64,000 nt of DNA from Thermoguttaceae bacterium (GTDB lineage Bacteria > Planctomycetota > Planctomycetia > Pirellulales > Thermoguttaceae), in assembly GCA_017407125.1 (NCBI GenBank), contig JAFQXE010000045.1, positions 248,001 to 312,000 of the forward strand, read 5' to 3'. A program made the position numbers and the translations under genes. Positions 7,016 to 15,188 of this stretch are shown one piece after another. Under the pieces are notes generated by a model that worked only from the letters and a program-made list of their open reading frames with translations, was not told the DNA's origin and did no database searches. The first letter of the stretch is position 1, and every line of letters starts with the position of its first letter.

Positions 7016-9934
7016 TCATTTCAAGTACAGTCTCGACCAGTCAAACAGGAGGACGGCGAGTAAAAGCGCCAGGAGCCAAAATTGATTCCATATCGCAACG
7101 GGCGGGCGGACGACGCGAACCCGGGGCGCGTCTGGACGTACGGCGTCGAGGATGGATTGGCTGTCTGCTGGGCGGAACGCGAACCCGCCGGTCGGCTTGC
7201 ACATTTCCGACAACGCAGCGGAATTGGCGCTGGTGTTACGCCATTCTTCCGGAACGACAGCGTCCTCGACCGGCTTTTCAACGCGGCTGTCGGCAGACGG
7301 CTTGACCATCGCTCGAACGAGGTTGATTTGGAACTGGGTGTAAATCGCCTCGCCGGCTCCCTGACGCCAACGCCACAGGGAATCCGTCAAAACGGTTGCG
7401 ACGCGAACGTTTCCAACGTCGTGAACCGTCAGCAGCGGCGAGGCGTTATCCGCTGTCGTTAGCAGGGTTTGGACGTTCGCTTTAAGCTGTTTGACCGAAA
7501 CGACGGCTCCCAGCGGCGGCAGGGTTGACCAGTCAAATTTGTCTTTTGACGACAACTGAAGCCAGGCGGTTGTCTGTCCCAGCGGGGAAATCGCCGCAGC
7601 GCTGCGAATCTTCCCGGACGGGGCGGATGCCGCGCTGACGTCAAACGGAATCAAGCGGCCGTCCAGCGCCGCAACAGGCGCAAAGTCCGTCTGAGCGTTC
7701 CAAAAACATATAATCGCCTTTCTGGTTGAATTCTCTCGCAACTCGCTGCTCGCAACTCGCAACTCGGGAGAGAAATACTCCCGCAGCGAGTCTCTCTGCT
7801 GAGCGCTCAGCCAGTCCAAAACGGGATTGATAAAAATCAGGGCGTCGAATTCGTTGAGGCTTTCCGCCGAGGTCGGGAACGATTCCAAAGCGCAGGAATC
7901 CTCTTTGACGTATTCCTTGGACGCGTTTTGTAACACAACGGACAGCTTGACCATGCCCGTCCTCGCCAAGAGATTTCGCAAATACCGGAACTCCCAGCAG
8001 GGCGACCCGGAAACGAGCAGAACCCGAATCTGCCGTTCTTCCGCTTCCGCCTGACGCGTAACCGCGTTATCCGCCTGAATAAACTCGTCGTCCCGGTTGA
8101 CGATTTGCAGCTTGTACTCGTACGCGCCCGGCTCCGGAGGAACCACCTTAAACGACTGCTCCGCAACGAATTGCGGCGACGGAATTTTGATTTCTTTCGA
8201 ACCTGTAACCCTCGGTTCCGAAGACCGGCGCTCTTTTTCTGTCAATTCAACCTTAACGGTTTTTCCCTGCAAGCCGTCGGCGCGAAGCTGGAATTCCAGC
8301 TCGTTTTCGTGTCCGGCAAAGAGAACGGAGTCCAGCTTGACGTTTTCTATTGCTGCGTTGGGAATCGGGTTGTCCTGTCCCAGCGCCAAGGCGAAAACCT
8401 TCGGATTGACGCCGGACTGTCGCTGACGGACAAGGATTTGTTCTGAATCCGGCGCTGGCTGACCGACCGTTACGCCGTCGGAAAGGATAAACGCGGCGGA
8501 AAGCGTCTGACGGTCAATTTGAGAACTCAACGTCTCGACGCCATGCGCCAGCGCGCCTGCGGGGTCGGACGTTGGGGCGTCCGCCGATCGTTTCTCTAAC
8601 GTCGTTTTCCAGTCCGCAGCGTTTGTAATTTCCGTAACCGCGTCCGGGGAGCTGAACGAACTCTCAAAGAGACGATAATTCTGTAACAGCTTTTCCAGAG
8701 CGTCTGTATTCTTATCCACCCATTGAACCATCGCCTGATTTCGGGTCTGAGCGTCGCCGGGCAGCTGCGGCAAGTTCATGCTTTGCGAATCGTCATCCAG
8801 AAAGAGGATCGACGGCTTGACCCACACGACAGGCTTAAACGTCGCCTGAATCGCCATGATGAACAAAATCGCGCCCGCCGCAATAAAGCAAACCCAGCCC
8901 CACCGCCGTTCCCGCTGCGAATATCGGCTCGGCTTCCGCCCGAATCGCCAAAAGAGCGTTACAAGGATAACGAGACCCGCAATAGCTAATACTCTTGATA
9001 ACCAAGTCGTTCCGGGTTTGTATTCAATTGTCGAACTTGTCGACGGAGCGGAAAGAGAAATCGTTACAATTCTGTCCAGCAGCGGCACCCATAAATCGCT
9101 CATGGACCAGGCGGACTGCGTTCCATCTACGGAGGACGAAAAGACCCAGACGCCGTCGCGGGAAAGGATTGTCGAGCTGTCGGAAAAAGCCGCTGACCAG
9201 CCGGCGGTCGATTCGTAAACGCTGTTAATCAGCGACGGGAACGGAACTGGCTTTCCCGCAAGCGGTTCAAAGTCCGGCGTCTGCCACAGCAGACTGCGGG
9301 GATTGAGCGTTTCATACGGTTGCGCCGTTTTAGACGGTTCCCCTGCCAGCGGCGGCAATGCGTCTTTTAACAGTTGGCGTGACGAATCGTCCAAATTATG
9401 CGGGGCGAAAATCCAGACTGGGCGGCGTTCCGTTCCCCGATTTTCCACGACTTTCGCCAGCCATTGCGGGACGCTGCGAACCCTGTGCAGAATCAGGACG
9501 TCTGCGTTTTGAGCTGTTGTCGGGTTGGCAGCGTCAGGCGTCAAAACGTCAAAGCGGACGTCTTTTCCGAGTTGTTCAAATCCCGCCTTGAAATACGCTG
9601 GGGCGTTGGTCGAGGCGTCGTCTACAATCAGGTAAACGCTGTGCAGTTCCGCCGGGGCGTTGGTTTGCGAGTTGGGAACCTCGGTCTGCTGGGAGACGTA
9701 AAACACGGGTTGAGCCACCAGAACGACAGCCAGCAGAATCAGCGCGGTTTGCAGAATCAGCTGAACGACGTCGGACTGTTTTTGCTTGGGCGCCGCCGTC
9801 TTGTACGCCTGTAACAAAATGTCCATAGCCGCCCAGTCGCGGCGTTCCGTCCAGCGGCGTCGAAGCCAGTACAGAACCAACGGCGCCAGCGCAAGCGGGA
9901 GAGTCAGCAGAATCCAGGGCTGTAACAGCGTCAT
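7016..9934 (-). CDS. BatA/VWA-type membrane protein with glutamine-amidotransferase-like domain
   Basis: A 972-residue protein. The start is placed at 9934 because this ATG overlaps the stop of the DUF58 gene as ATGA; the longer frame from 10015 would run inside that gene. An N-terminal BatA-like part (LLQPWILLTLPLALAPLVLYWLRRR) is followed by further membrane segments near 55-78, 315-335 and 345-365. A metal-ion-dependent adhesion site DDSQS lies near 378. Next comes a beta-rich stalk and a segment VSGSPCWEFRYLRNLLAR typical of the amidotransferase-like domain in planctomycete VWA proteins. A C-terminal helix (FWLLALLLAVLLFDW) closes the protein. It should sit in the inner membrane with the VWA part outside. 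GCGAGTT-type words code for ELRVASSELREN near residue 725. Confidence 0.8.
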   Translation of the reverse strand: MTLLQPWILLTLPLALAPLVLYWLRRRWTERRDWAAMDILLQAYKTAAPKQKQSDVVQLILQTALILLAVVLVAQPVFYVSQQTEVPNSQTNAPAELHSVYLIVDDASTNAPAYFKAGFEQLGKDVRFDVLTPDAANPTTAQNADVLILHRVRSVPQWLAKVVENRGTERRPVWIFAPHNLDDSSRQLLKDALPPLAGEPSKTAQPYETLNPRSLLWQTPDFEPLAGKPVPFPSLINSVYESTAGWSAAFSDSSTILSRDGVWVFSSSVDGTQSAWSMSDLWVPLLDRIVTISLSAPSTSSTIEYKPGTTWLSRVLAIAGLVILVTLFWRFGRKPSRYSQRERRWGWVCFIAAGAILFIMAIQATFKPVVWVKPSILFLDDDSQSMNLPQLPGDAQTRNQAMVQWVDKNTDALEKLLQNYRLFESSFSSPDAVTEITNAADWKTTLEKRSADAPTSDPAGALAHGVETLSSQIDRQTLSAAFILSDGVTVGQPAPDSEQILVRQRQSGVNPKVFALALGQDNPIPNAAIENVKLDSVLFAGHENELEFQLRADGLQGKTVKVELTEKERRSSEPRVTGSKEIKIPSPQFVAEQSFKVVPPEPGAYEYKLQIVNRDDEFIQADNAVTRQAEAEERQIRVLLVSGSPCWEFRYLRNLLARTGMVKLSVVLQNASKEYVKEDSCALESFPTSAESLNEFDALIFINPVLDWLSAQQRDSLREYFSPELRVASSELRENSTRKAIICFWNAQTDFAPVAALDGRLIPFDVSAASAPSGKIRSAAAISPLGQTTAWLQLSSKDKFDWSTLPPLGAVVSVKQLKANVQTLLTTADNASPLLTVHDVGNVRVATVLTDSLWRWRQGAGEAIYTQFQINLVRAMVKPSADSRVEKPVEDAVVPEEWRNTSANSAALSEMCKPTGGFAFRPADSQSILDAVRPDAPRVRVVRPPVAIWNQFWLLALLLAVLLFDWSRLYLK
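7738..7772. repeat. word array inside a coding region (GCGAGTT type)
   Basis: The words CTCGCTGCTCGCAACTCGC lie in frame in the BatA/VWA gene. They match the intergenic arrays at 23030 and 45140. Confidence 0.65.
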
Positions 9935-10857
9935 GGCGTCCCCCCTCCGCGAAGAATCTGCTCGACTGGAACGTCGGTTGGCGCCAGACGGTACTCGATT
10001 TCCAACGCGCTGCAAATTGACCGGATTGCGCTCAGATGACGTTCCAGCGCTTCCAGATACGCTGTTTTAATCTGTGACGGTTCCGCGTCCAGACCGCGCG
10101 CGTCCAATTCCAAATCGACAAAACGGGTTCTGTTATTAAACGGAAACGTCAACTCGTCCCGGTCGAGGACTTGATAAACGCGGCAGTCGTGTCCCATCGC
10201 GCGAAGCCGTTTCAAGGCGGATTCCACCGATTCCGGCGCGTCGAAGAAGTCGCTGAAAACCAGAACCAGCCCCTTTCTATGCCAGCGCGTTAAGACGTGA
10301 GAAAGCGCAGCGCTAATCGAGGCGTTTCCGTTGGGAAGGCGATTTGTTACAGACGTTTCGTCCAGCGAGTCGAGAAAGGTCATCCATTGATTCAGACCGC
10401 GAAACGGCGCGCTGACGTCGACGTCTTTTCCGGACGCCGCCCAACAGGCGGAATCGTTTTGACGCAGAGCCAAATAGGCGTTGACGCCCGAGAGAATCTG
10501 GGCGTATTCAAACTTGCTCAGCGGGGACGCCGACCTCTTGTACCCCATTCCTGCTGAGGCGTCGAGCAAAATATAGACGCATAAATCGACGTCCTCCTCG
10601 TACTGCCGCACATGCAGTTTGTCGGTTCGAGCGTACACTTTCCAATCGACTCTGCGCAGTTCGTCTCCCGGCGAGTAGGGTCGAAGCTGAGCGAACTCAA
10701 CCGCCAAGCCCTGTCCCGCCCCGCGATGCTCTCCTGCCAGCAAGCCCTCAACAACGCGCCGGCTGCGGAGTTTCAACCCCGACAGCTGAGCCAGCGTCGC
10801 AAGGCTCAAATTGAGCGGAGAGAATTCGTCAGGAAGACGCGCTGCGTTATTATCCAT
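9931..10857 (-). CDS. DUF58 domain protein
   Basis: A 308-residue protein. The hallmark DUF58 stretch lies at about 60-90: RPYSPGDELRRVDWKVYART followed by LHVRQYEEDVD. A VWA-like strand LLDASAGMG comes next near 98; its metal site reads DxSxG in place of DxSxS. DUF58 proteins are regularly encoded beside MoxR ATPases and VWA proteins and are thought to act with them in assembly or maturation of envelope complexes. No signal peptide or membrane helix is seen. The start overlaps the MoxR gene by 8 bp and the stop overlaps the BatA gene by 4 bp, so the three genes are almost certainly co-transcribed and translationally coupled. Confidence 0.88.
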   Translation of the reverse strand: MDNNAARLPDEFSPLNLSLATLAQLSGLKLRSRRVVEGLLAGEHRGAGQGLAVEFAQLRPYSPGDELRRVDWKVYARTDKLHVRQYEEDVDLCVYILLDASAGMGYKRSASPLSKFEYAQILSGVNAYLALRQNDSACWAASGKDVDVSAPFRGLNQWMTFLDSLDETSVTNRLPNGNASISAALSHVLTRWHRKGLVLVFSDFFDAPESVESALKRLRAMGHDCRVYQVLDRDELTFPFNNRTRFVDLELDARGLDAEPSQIKTAYLEALERHLSAIRSICSALEIEYRLAPTDVPVEQILRGGGTP

Positions 10858-11824
10858 TGTCGATTATCTGCTTAACCACTTCGTCTGCGTTGACGTTTTC
10901 CGCCTCCGCATGGAAATTGAGAACGATTCTGTGACGCATTACCAGTGGGGCGACTTTTTTCACGTCTTCCAGCAGCGGATTGACGCGCCCGTCCATCGCC
11001 GCCGCCGCGCGAGCCGCCAGGACAAGATACTGTCCCGCTCGCGGACCCGCTCCCCAGCGAACGTACTGTCGAACGGCGTCACAAGACGTTTCCTCCGGAC
11101 GCGACTGCCGAACGATACTCAGCGCCCGCCGCGCCGTCTGCTCGTCAACCGGCATCGACCTGACCAGCTTTTGGAATTGCCGAATCAGCTCGCCCGACGC
11201 CTGCGCTTTAAGCGGCGCCGATTCCCCCGGCTGACAGCGCAGAATCACTTCCAGCTCGTCCTGTTCGTTGGGATACGTCAGCGGAACGTTGAACATGAAC
11301 CGGTCCAGCTGCGCCTCCGGAAGCGGGTACGTGCCGCCCTGTTCGATGGGGTTTTGCGTGGCGAGAACGAAAAACGGCTTCGGCAGCGCGTACGTCTGCC
11401 CGCCGACGGTCGCCTGACCTTCCTGCATCGCTTCCAGAAGAGCCGCCTGAGTTTTGGGCGGCGTCCGGTTGATCTCGTCCGCCAAAACCAGATTGGCGAA
11501 CAGCGGCCCCTGCTGGAATTTCAAACTCCGGCTGCGGGTCGTTTTGTCTTCCTGAAGGATTTCCGTCCCGATAATATCCGACGGCATCAAATCCGGGGTG
11601 AACTGGATTCGGCTAAACGACAAATTGAGCGTCTGCGCCAGCGAACGAACCAGCAGCGTCTTCGCCAGTCCCGGAACCCCGGTCAGCAAACAGTTCCCGC
11701 CGCACAGCAGGCAGCTAATCAAGGCGTCGATCGTCTGCTCCTGCCCGACAATCGCCCTGGACAGTTCCAATTTAATCGCGCCGCACGTTTCTTTGAGCTT
11801 TTTGAGCGTCTCTACATCCGACAT
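10850..11824 (-). CDS. MoxR-family AAA+ ATPase
   Basis: A 324-residue protein. The start is taken at 11824 (MSDVETLKK) with AAAGGGA upstream. The longer frame adds 66 residues that look like non-coding leader and would be unusual for the family. Walker A GVPGLAKT lies near 45-52 and Walker B LVLADEINRTPP near 108-118. A sensor-1 type ATQNP, the LPEAQLDRF stretch and a C-terminal lid (arginine-rich, AARAAAAMDGR) follow in the usual MoxR order. It is predicted to hydrolyse ATP as a cytosolic ring that remodels client proteins together with the DUF58 and VWA partners encoded directly downstream. Length matches the family. Confidence 0.93.
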   Translation of the reverse strand: MSDVETLKKLKETCGAIKLELSRAIVGQEQTIDALISCLLCGGNCLLTGVPGLAKTLLVRSLAQTLNLSFSRIQFTPDLMPSDIIGTEILQEDKTTRSRSLKFQQGPLFANLVLADEINRTPPKTQAALLEAMQEGQATVGGQTYALPKPFFVLATQNPIEQGGTYPLPEAQLDRFMFNVPLTYPNEQDELEVILRCQPGESAPLKAQASGELIRQFQKLVRSMPVDEQTARRALSIVRQSRPEETSCDAVRQYVRWGAGPRAGQYLVLAARAAAAMDGRVNPLLEDVKKVAPLVMRHRIVLNFHAEAENVNADEVVKQIIDNG

Positions 11825-12141
11825 GGCAATATTCCCTTTAACAGTATTTATTGTCAAAAACAGCTTATATTTTTCCTCGTCTACGACAATATAGCTTATA
11901 TTTCTATATATTAGGACGAAAAAGCAGGAAAATATATAGAAAATGGGGGAGAATGAGGGCTGGAAACCTGGTTTTATAAAGATTTTTAACTCAGGAATTA
12001 ACAAATAAGGGGGAAGCGGCAAGGCACATTTGCTCGAGTACTTACCCTCGAGCGTCTGACAGAATCGTTTCTGCTGGATGCCAGTGCGAAGAGAGCTTTC
12101 TCAACTTCTCTCACTTCCCCTTTTTCAATTTTAACGAATAA

Positions 12142-14205
12142 TTACGGAACTATAACGCAGCGGAAGCCCAAGATTGAGGCGCGGTCTTTAGGATCGCGAG
12201 AAATGCGAGCGGCAGAACGACAGAATTCCGAAATTCCAAGCCAACAACAGCTTCGCACAACGCGTCCGGAACCATTCGAAGGTCCTAATGGATTCTTCAC
12301 ACTCTTTCCTGGATATGCTCCATAATAGTCTATGCACCATTCAGAAACATTTCCATGCATATCAATTATTCCCCATGCATTGGGCGCTTTTGTTCCGACA
12401 GGGTGAATTTTTCTTTCACTGTTAGAATCGTACCATGCCATCTCATCCAGATTGCCTGCATACGGTCCAGTCGTTCCTGCACGGCAGGCGTATTCCCACT
12501 GCGATTCAGTCGGGATCAAAACCTTCTTCCCTGTCTTTTTACTCAGCCATGTACAAAAAGCAGCCGTATCAAACCAGCTAACGCATGTTACCGGATAATT
12601 ATCTTCTGGAGTATATCCTGGATTCATCCATGAACAATTAGGATTATCTTCTATAATAATGAATGAAAGAACCTCAGGAACATTCCCGATGGACTGGTAA
12701 CCGGTTTCTTGTACAAACGCCTTAAACATGCCAAATGTAACTTCTGTTTCCATTATCCAGAAACCTTTGGTAAATGTAACTCTATGTTGTTTCTCATCTT
12801 TTTTATGTCCATATTCGCCTGGTGGCGATCCCATCAAAAATGTACCAGGAGGACAGTAGCGGAAGGCAAAATCTACTCCATTAATCGTTATCACGATCCG
12901 TTTACCTGGGTAATCGCCAGTTCTTTTATCTGCGTTATCATTTCTATTGGGAACGTCATCTTCGGAATCCGCAATTTCGTCATCTATCTGCTCCGACGAT
13001 TTATTATTCGCCTTTAACTTGACAGAATGGAGATATTTTTTAAGCTCAAGAGGAACTTCATCTTCTGGAAGAAACGCTATGAGCTGTTCAAGCGTTTCCA
13101 CGGCTTCTGCTTTTATCTCTTTCGATACATCCGCCTTATCGATTGTTTTCCTTAGGGAGGCAATAAATGGTTCAGTCTTCTTTTTGAGCCCTTTTGACGA
13201 GTTCGCCGATGCCTTAAATTTATTAATCGCAGAAATGATTTTAGCTAACTCGGCGATATTTTTATCTTCCTGAATTTGTGTTAATGCATTATTGACCATT
13301 TCTTCTCCCGGCATTCCTTTTATCGATTTGCTGAGCAAAACGAGTTTTTCAAGGTTTGTCGCTGGAAGCGTTTGGGCGCTTTCGCAGATTTCCGGAATTG
13401 TTTTTGATATGTAACTGTCAATAGACGTCTTAACTTTTTCCATCAATTCTTTTCTTGAATTATCGGACATTTTAGCAATTGCGTTTTCAAGCTTTTTATA
13501 TGATTCCAGCCAAGGTTTTCCTGGTTCAAACGCAACCAGCAGATCAATCTCATTAAACGATAAATTCAAACTGTCTAACGGGTGTTGAACAGGTAAACTT
13601 TTTATTCGTTTCAAGTCTTCTACTGCAGAGAGATAATGCTTAAGCCCCTGAAGACATTGATTCCCATCTTTATAACTGGCAATAAAATTACCCGATGAAT
13701 CTACGAGAAAAAAGTCGTTGCTATCGATCCCTTCAAATTCAATATCGCTAATACGTTTTAAAATAACCGTTTCATAAACCGGAAATTGTGCAACTTTTTT
13801 AAGAAAATTCAGTTCGTTTACTTCATTATTGTCTGAAACGAAGCCAAATGCAATTACCACAAATTGACCAGAGGAAAGTCCTAGTTTTTGCAGTTTATTA
13901 AGAGATTGGATATCTTGCAACGTTTTCTGCGTTTTATATTGATCTTCTTGTGTGTTAGCAACAATCTTGCCGTTAACAATATCAGGAATCACCAAATTAT
14001 TATACAGGACGATCAATTTATCTTTGAAAAAAGTGGAATTCAATTTTTTCGCCGGGTAGATTTGCTCATTTGGCAACTCTGCAATGTTAATCTTACAATA
14101 GGAATCCAACTCTGACGATTCGACAGGTTTTATTACTTGTGCGCTTGCAAATGGCATAGCAAGGAGCAATCCCCAGGCAAAAAACAATAAGGAAAGTTGT
14201 TTCAT
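12142..14205 (-). CDS. secreted protein with C-terminal FGE/sulfatase-modifying-factor fold, catalytic Cys incomplete
   Basis: A 687-residue protein. A signal peptide (MKQLSLLFFAWGLLLAMPFASA) is followed by about 400 residues of unknown, largely helical and charged sequence. A formylglycine-generating-enzyme-like domain follows from about 445: PPGTFLMGSPPGE, ETEVTFGMF, YPVTCVSWFDTAAFC, IPTESQWEYACRAGTTGPY, GNVSEWC and a C-terminal GFRCV. In true FGE the RGGSY stretch carries one cysteine, with a second five residues on. Here the stretch reads RSCCWLGISEFCRSAAR, with Gly at the first site and Cys at the second, so formylglycine formation is doubtful. Base composition is more AT-rich than the flanking operon genes. 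It interrupts an otherwise continuous minus-strand cluster, which may mean a late insertion. Confidence 0.8.
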   Translation of the reverse strand: MKQLSLLFFAWGLLLAMPFASAQVIKPVESSELDSYCKINIAELPNEQIYPAKKLNSTFFKDKLIVLYNNLVIPDIVNGKIVANTQEDQYKTQKTLQDIQSLNKLQKLGLSSGQFVVIAFGFVSDNNEVNELNFLKKVAQFPVYETVILKRISDIEFEGIDSNDFFLVDSSGNFIASYKDGNQCLQGLKHYLSAVEDLKRIKSLPVQHPLDSLNLSFNEIDLLVAFEPGKPWLESYKKLENAIAKMSDNSRKELMEKVKTSIDSYISKTIPEICESAQTLPATNLEKLVLLSKSIKGMPGEEMVNNALTQIQEDKNIAELAKIISAINKFKASANSSKGLKKKTEPFIASLRKTIDKADVSKEIKAEAVETLEQLIAFLPEDEVPLELKKYLHSVKLKANNKSSEQIDDEIADSEDDVPNRNDNADKRTGDYPGKRIVITINGVDFAFRYCPPGTFLMGSPPGEYGHKKDEKQHRVTFTKGFWIMETEVTFGMFKAFVQETGYQSIGNVPEVLSFIIIEDNPNCSWMNPGYTPEDNYPVTCVSWFDTAAFCTWLSKKTGKKVLIPTESQWEYACRAGTTGPYAGNLDEMAWYDSNSERKIHPVGTKAPNAWGIIDMHGNVSEWCIDYYGAYPGKSVKNPLGPSNGSGRVVRSCCWLGISEFCRSAARISRDPKDRASILGFRCVIVP

Positions 14206-14682
14206 GGTCGGTGTAACGATATAAGGTTAATGGTTGATATATGAACAATGATTTTAGAAATGGCGCTAACAAAAAGCAAAACTCTGAAACAATTAAGGAA
14301 AATAAACAAAGCTGTAGGAAATACCATTATTGCATTTTTGTAATAAAATTTTAACATTTTTGATATTTAAGTCAATAGGGAGCTTTTATAATTGGGAAGG
14401 CAGGGGTATGCTCAAATTTTTCTTGCGAAGAAAGACAAGATGAGAAGCTGAACCGCGTCCTGAATGGACGCAACCCATGCAACCGTGGGCTGAAGCCCAC
14501 GGAATAAACGCGATATACTCCCCTTATCGCTTTATCTGCATTTCCTCCCGTGACTCCAACGGAGGCGAGGGAAGAAATGGATGGATTAGCAGTAATACTA
14601 TCTGATTTTGCTGACATGTCCGCGTCAGCAATGGTTAAAGAGCAGGGCAGGGGACGGAGAAAGAAAGGAGGTTCGTTCTAAC
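14206..14682. repeat. intergenic palindromes
   Basis: No gene is seen. The right half holds small palindromes: CGTCCTGAATGGACG, CCGTGGGCTGAAGCCCACGG and a CATTTCCTCCCG-type stem opposite GAGGGAAGAAATG. Similar ones occur at 48780-48920 and 53690-53910. The left half is AT-rich and may hold the promoter of the FGE-fold gene. Confidence 0.5.
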
Positions 14683-15117
14683 TTATTGCTTTTTGTTATT
14701 TTTGTTTAGCCAGACGAGCAGAGCGCCCCAGACGACGCTTAGGACGGTTCCCGCTCCGATGGAGTACAGCGCCCAGAGCGTAAAGTTCTCGTTAGCCATG
14801 GGGAATACCACCATGGATGCTATGAGCCAGAAAAACCCGGTAAGCGCTTCGATTATCGGGTACATGGGCGAAATCGGTTCGTGACAATCCTTGCATTTGC
14901 CCCGGAGAATCATCCAGCCCAAAACAGGGATATTATGCCATGGTCGGATTTTCGCCCCGCATTTGGGACAGTGCGACGCTGGAAACGCGATGTTCATGCC
15001 GCGCGGGATTCGGTACGCCAAAACGTTGAGAAAACTTCCCACGATCGACCCGATGCATCCGATCCAGAACAGAAAGAATACGTACAGTTCAAACGGAATA
15101 ATATTATCAAACGGCAT
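14683..15117 (-). CDS. half-length prepilin-peptidase-like protein (N-terminal methylase domain only)
   Basis: A 144-residue membrane protein matching the N-terminal part of PilD/GspO. It has a first helix with GSFLNVLAYRIPRG, two zinc-type cysteine pairs (CPKC near 49, CKDC near 74) and the flanking NIPVLGW and CHEPISPMYPIIEALTG stretches. Full-length prepilin peptidases then carry the aspartate protease part with an LPD motif and GxGDxK. Both are absent, and the protein ends after two more hydrophobic segments. It is either a natural stand-alone domain or a remnant. It lies 71 bp after the VWA gene on the same strand; the gap is filled with GGGAATA/GGGAGTA words. Confidence 0.75.
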   Translation of the reverse strand: MPFDNIIPFELYVFFLFWIGCIGSIVGSFLNVLAYRIPRGMNIAFPASHCPKCGAKIRPWHNIPVLGWMILRGKCKDCHEPISPMYPIIEALTGFFWLIASMVVFPMANENFTLWALYSIGAGTVLSVVWGALLVWLNKNNKKQ

Positions 15118-15121
15118 GGGA

Positions 15122-15160
15122 TTTTAGGGAATAGGGAGTAGGGAATAGGGAGTAGTAAGT
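15122..15160. repeat. word array (GGGAATA/GGGAGTA type)
   Basis: Four GGGAATA or GGGAGTA units stand directly before the start codon of the prepilin-peptidase-like gene. The same words are at 42535-42565 and 45100-45130. Confidence 0.7.
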
Positions 15161-15188
15161 TCGAACGGGATTAATACTGATTCCTCTA

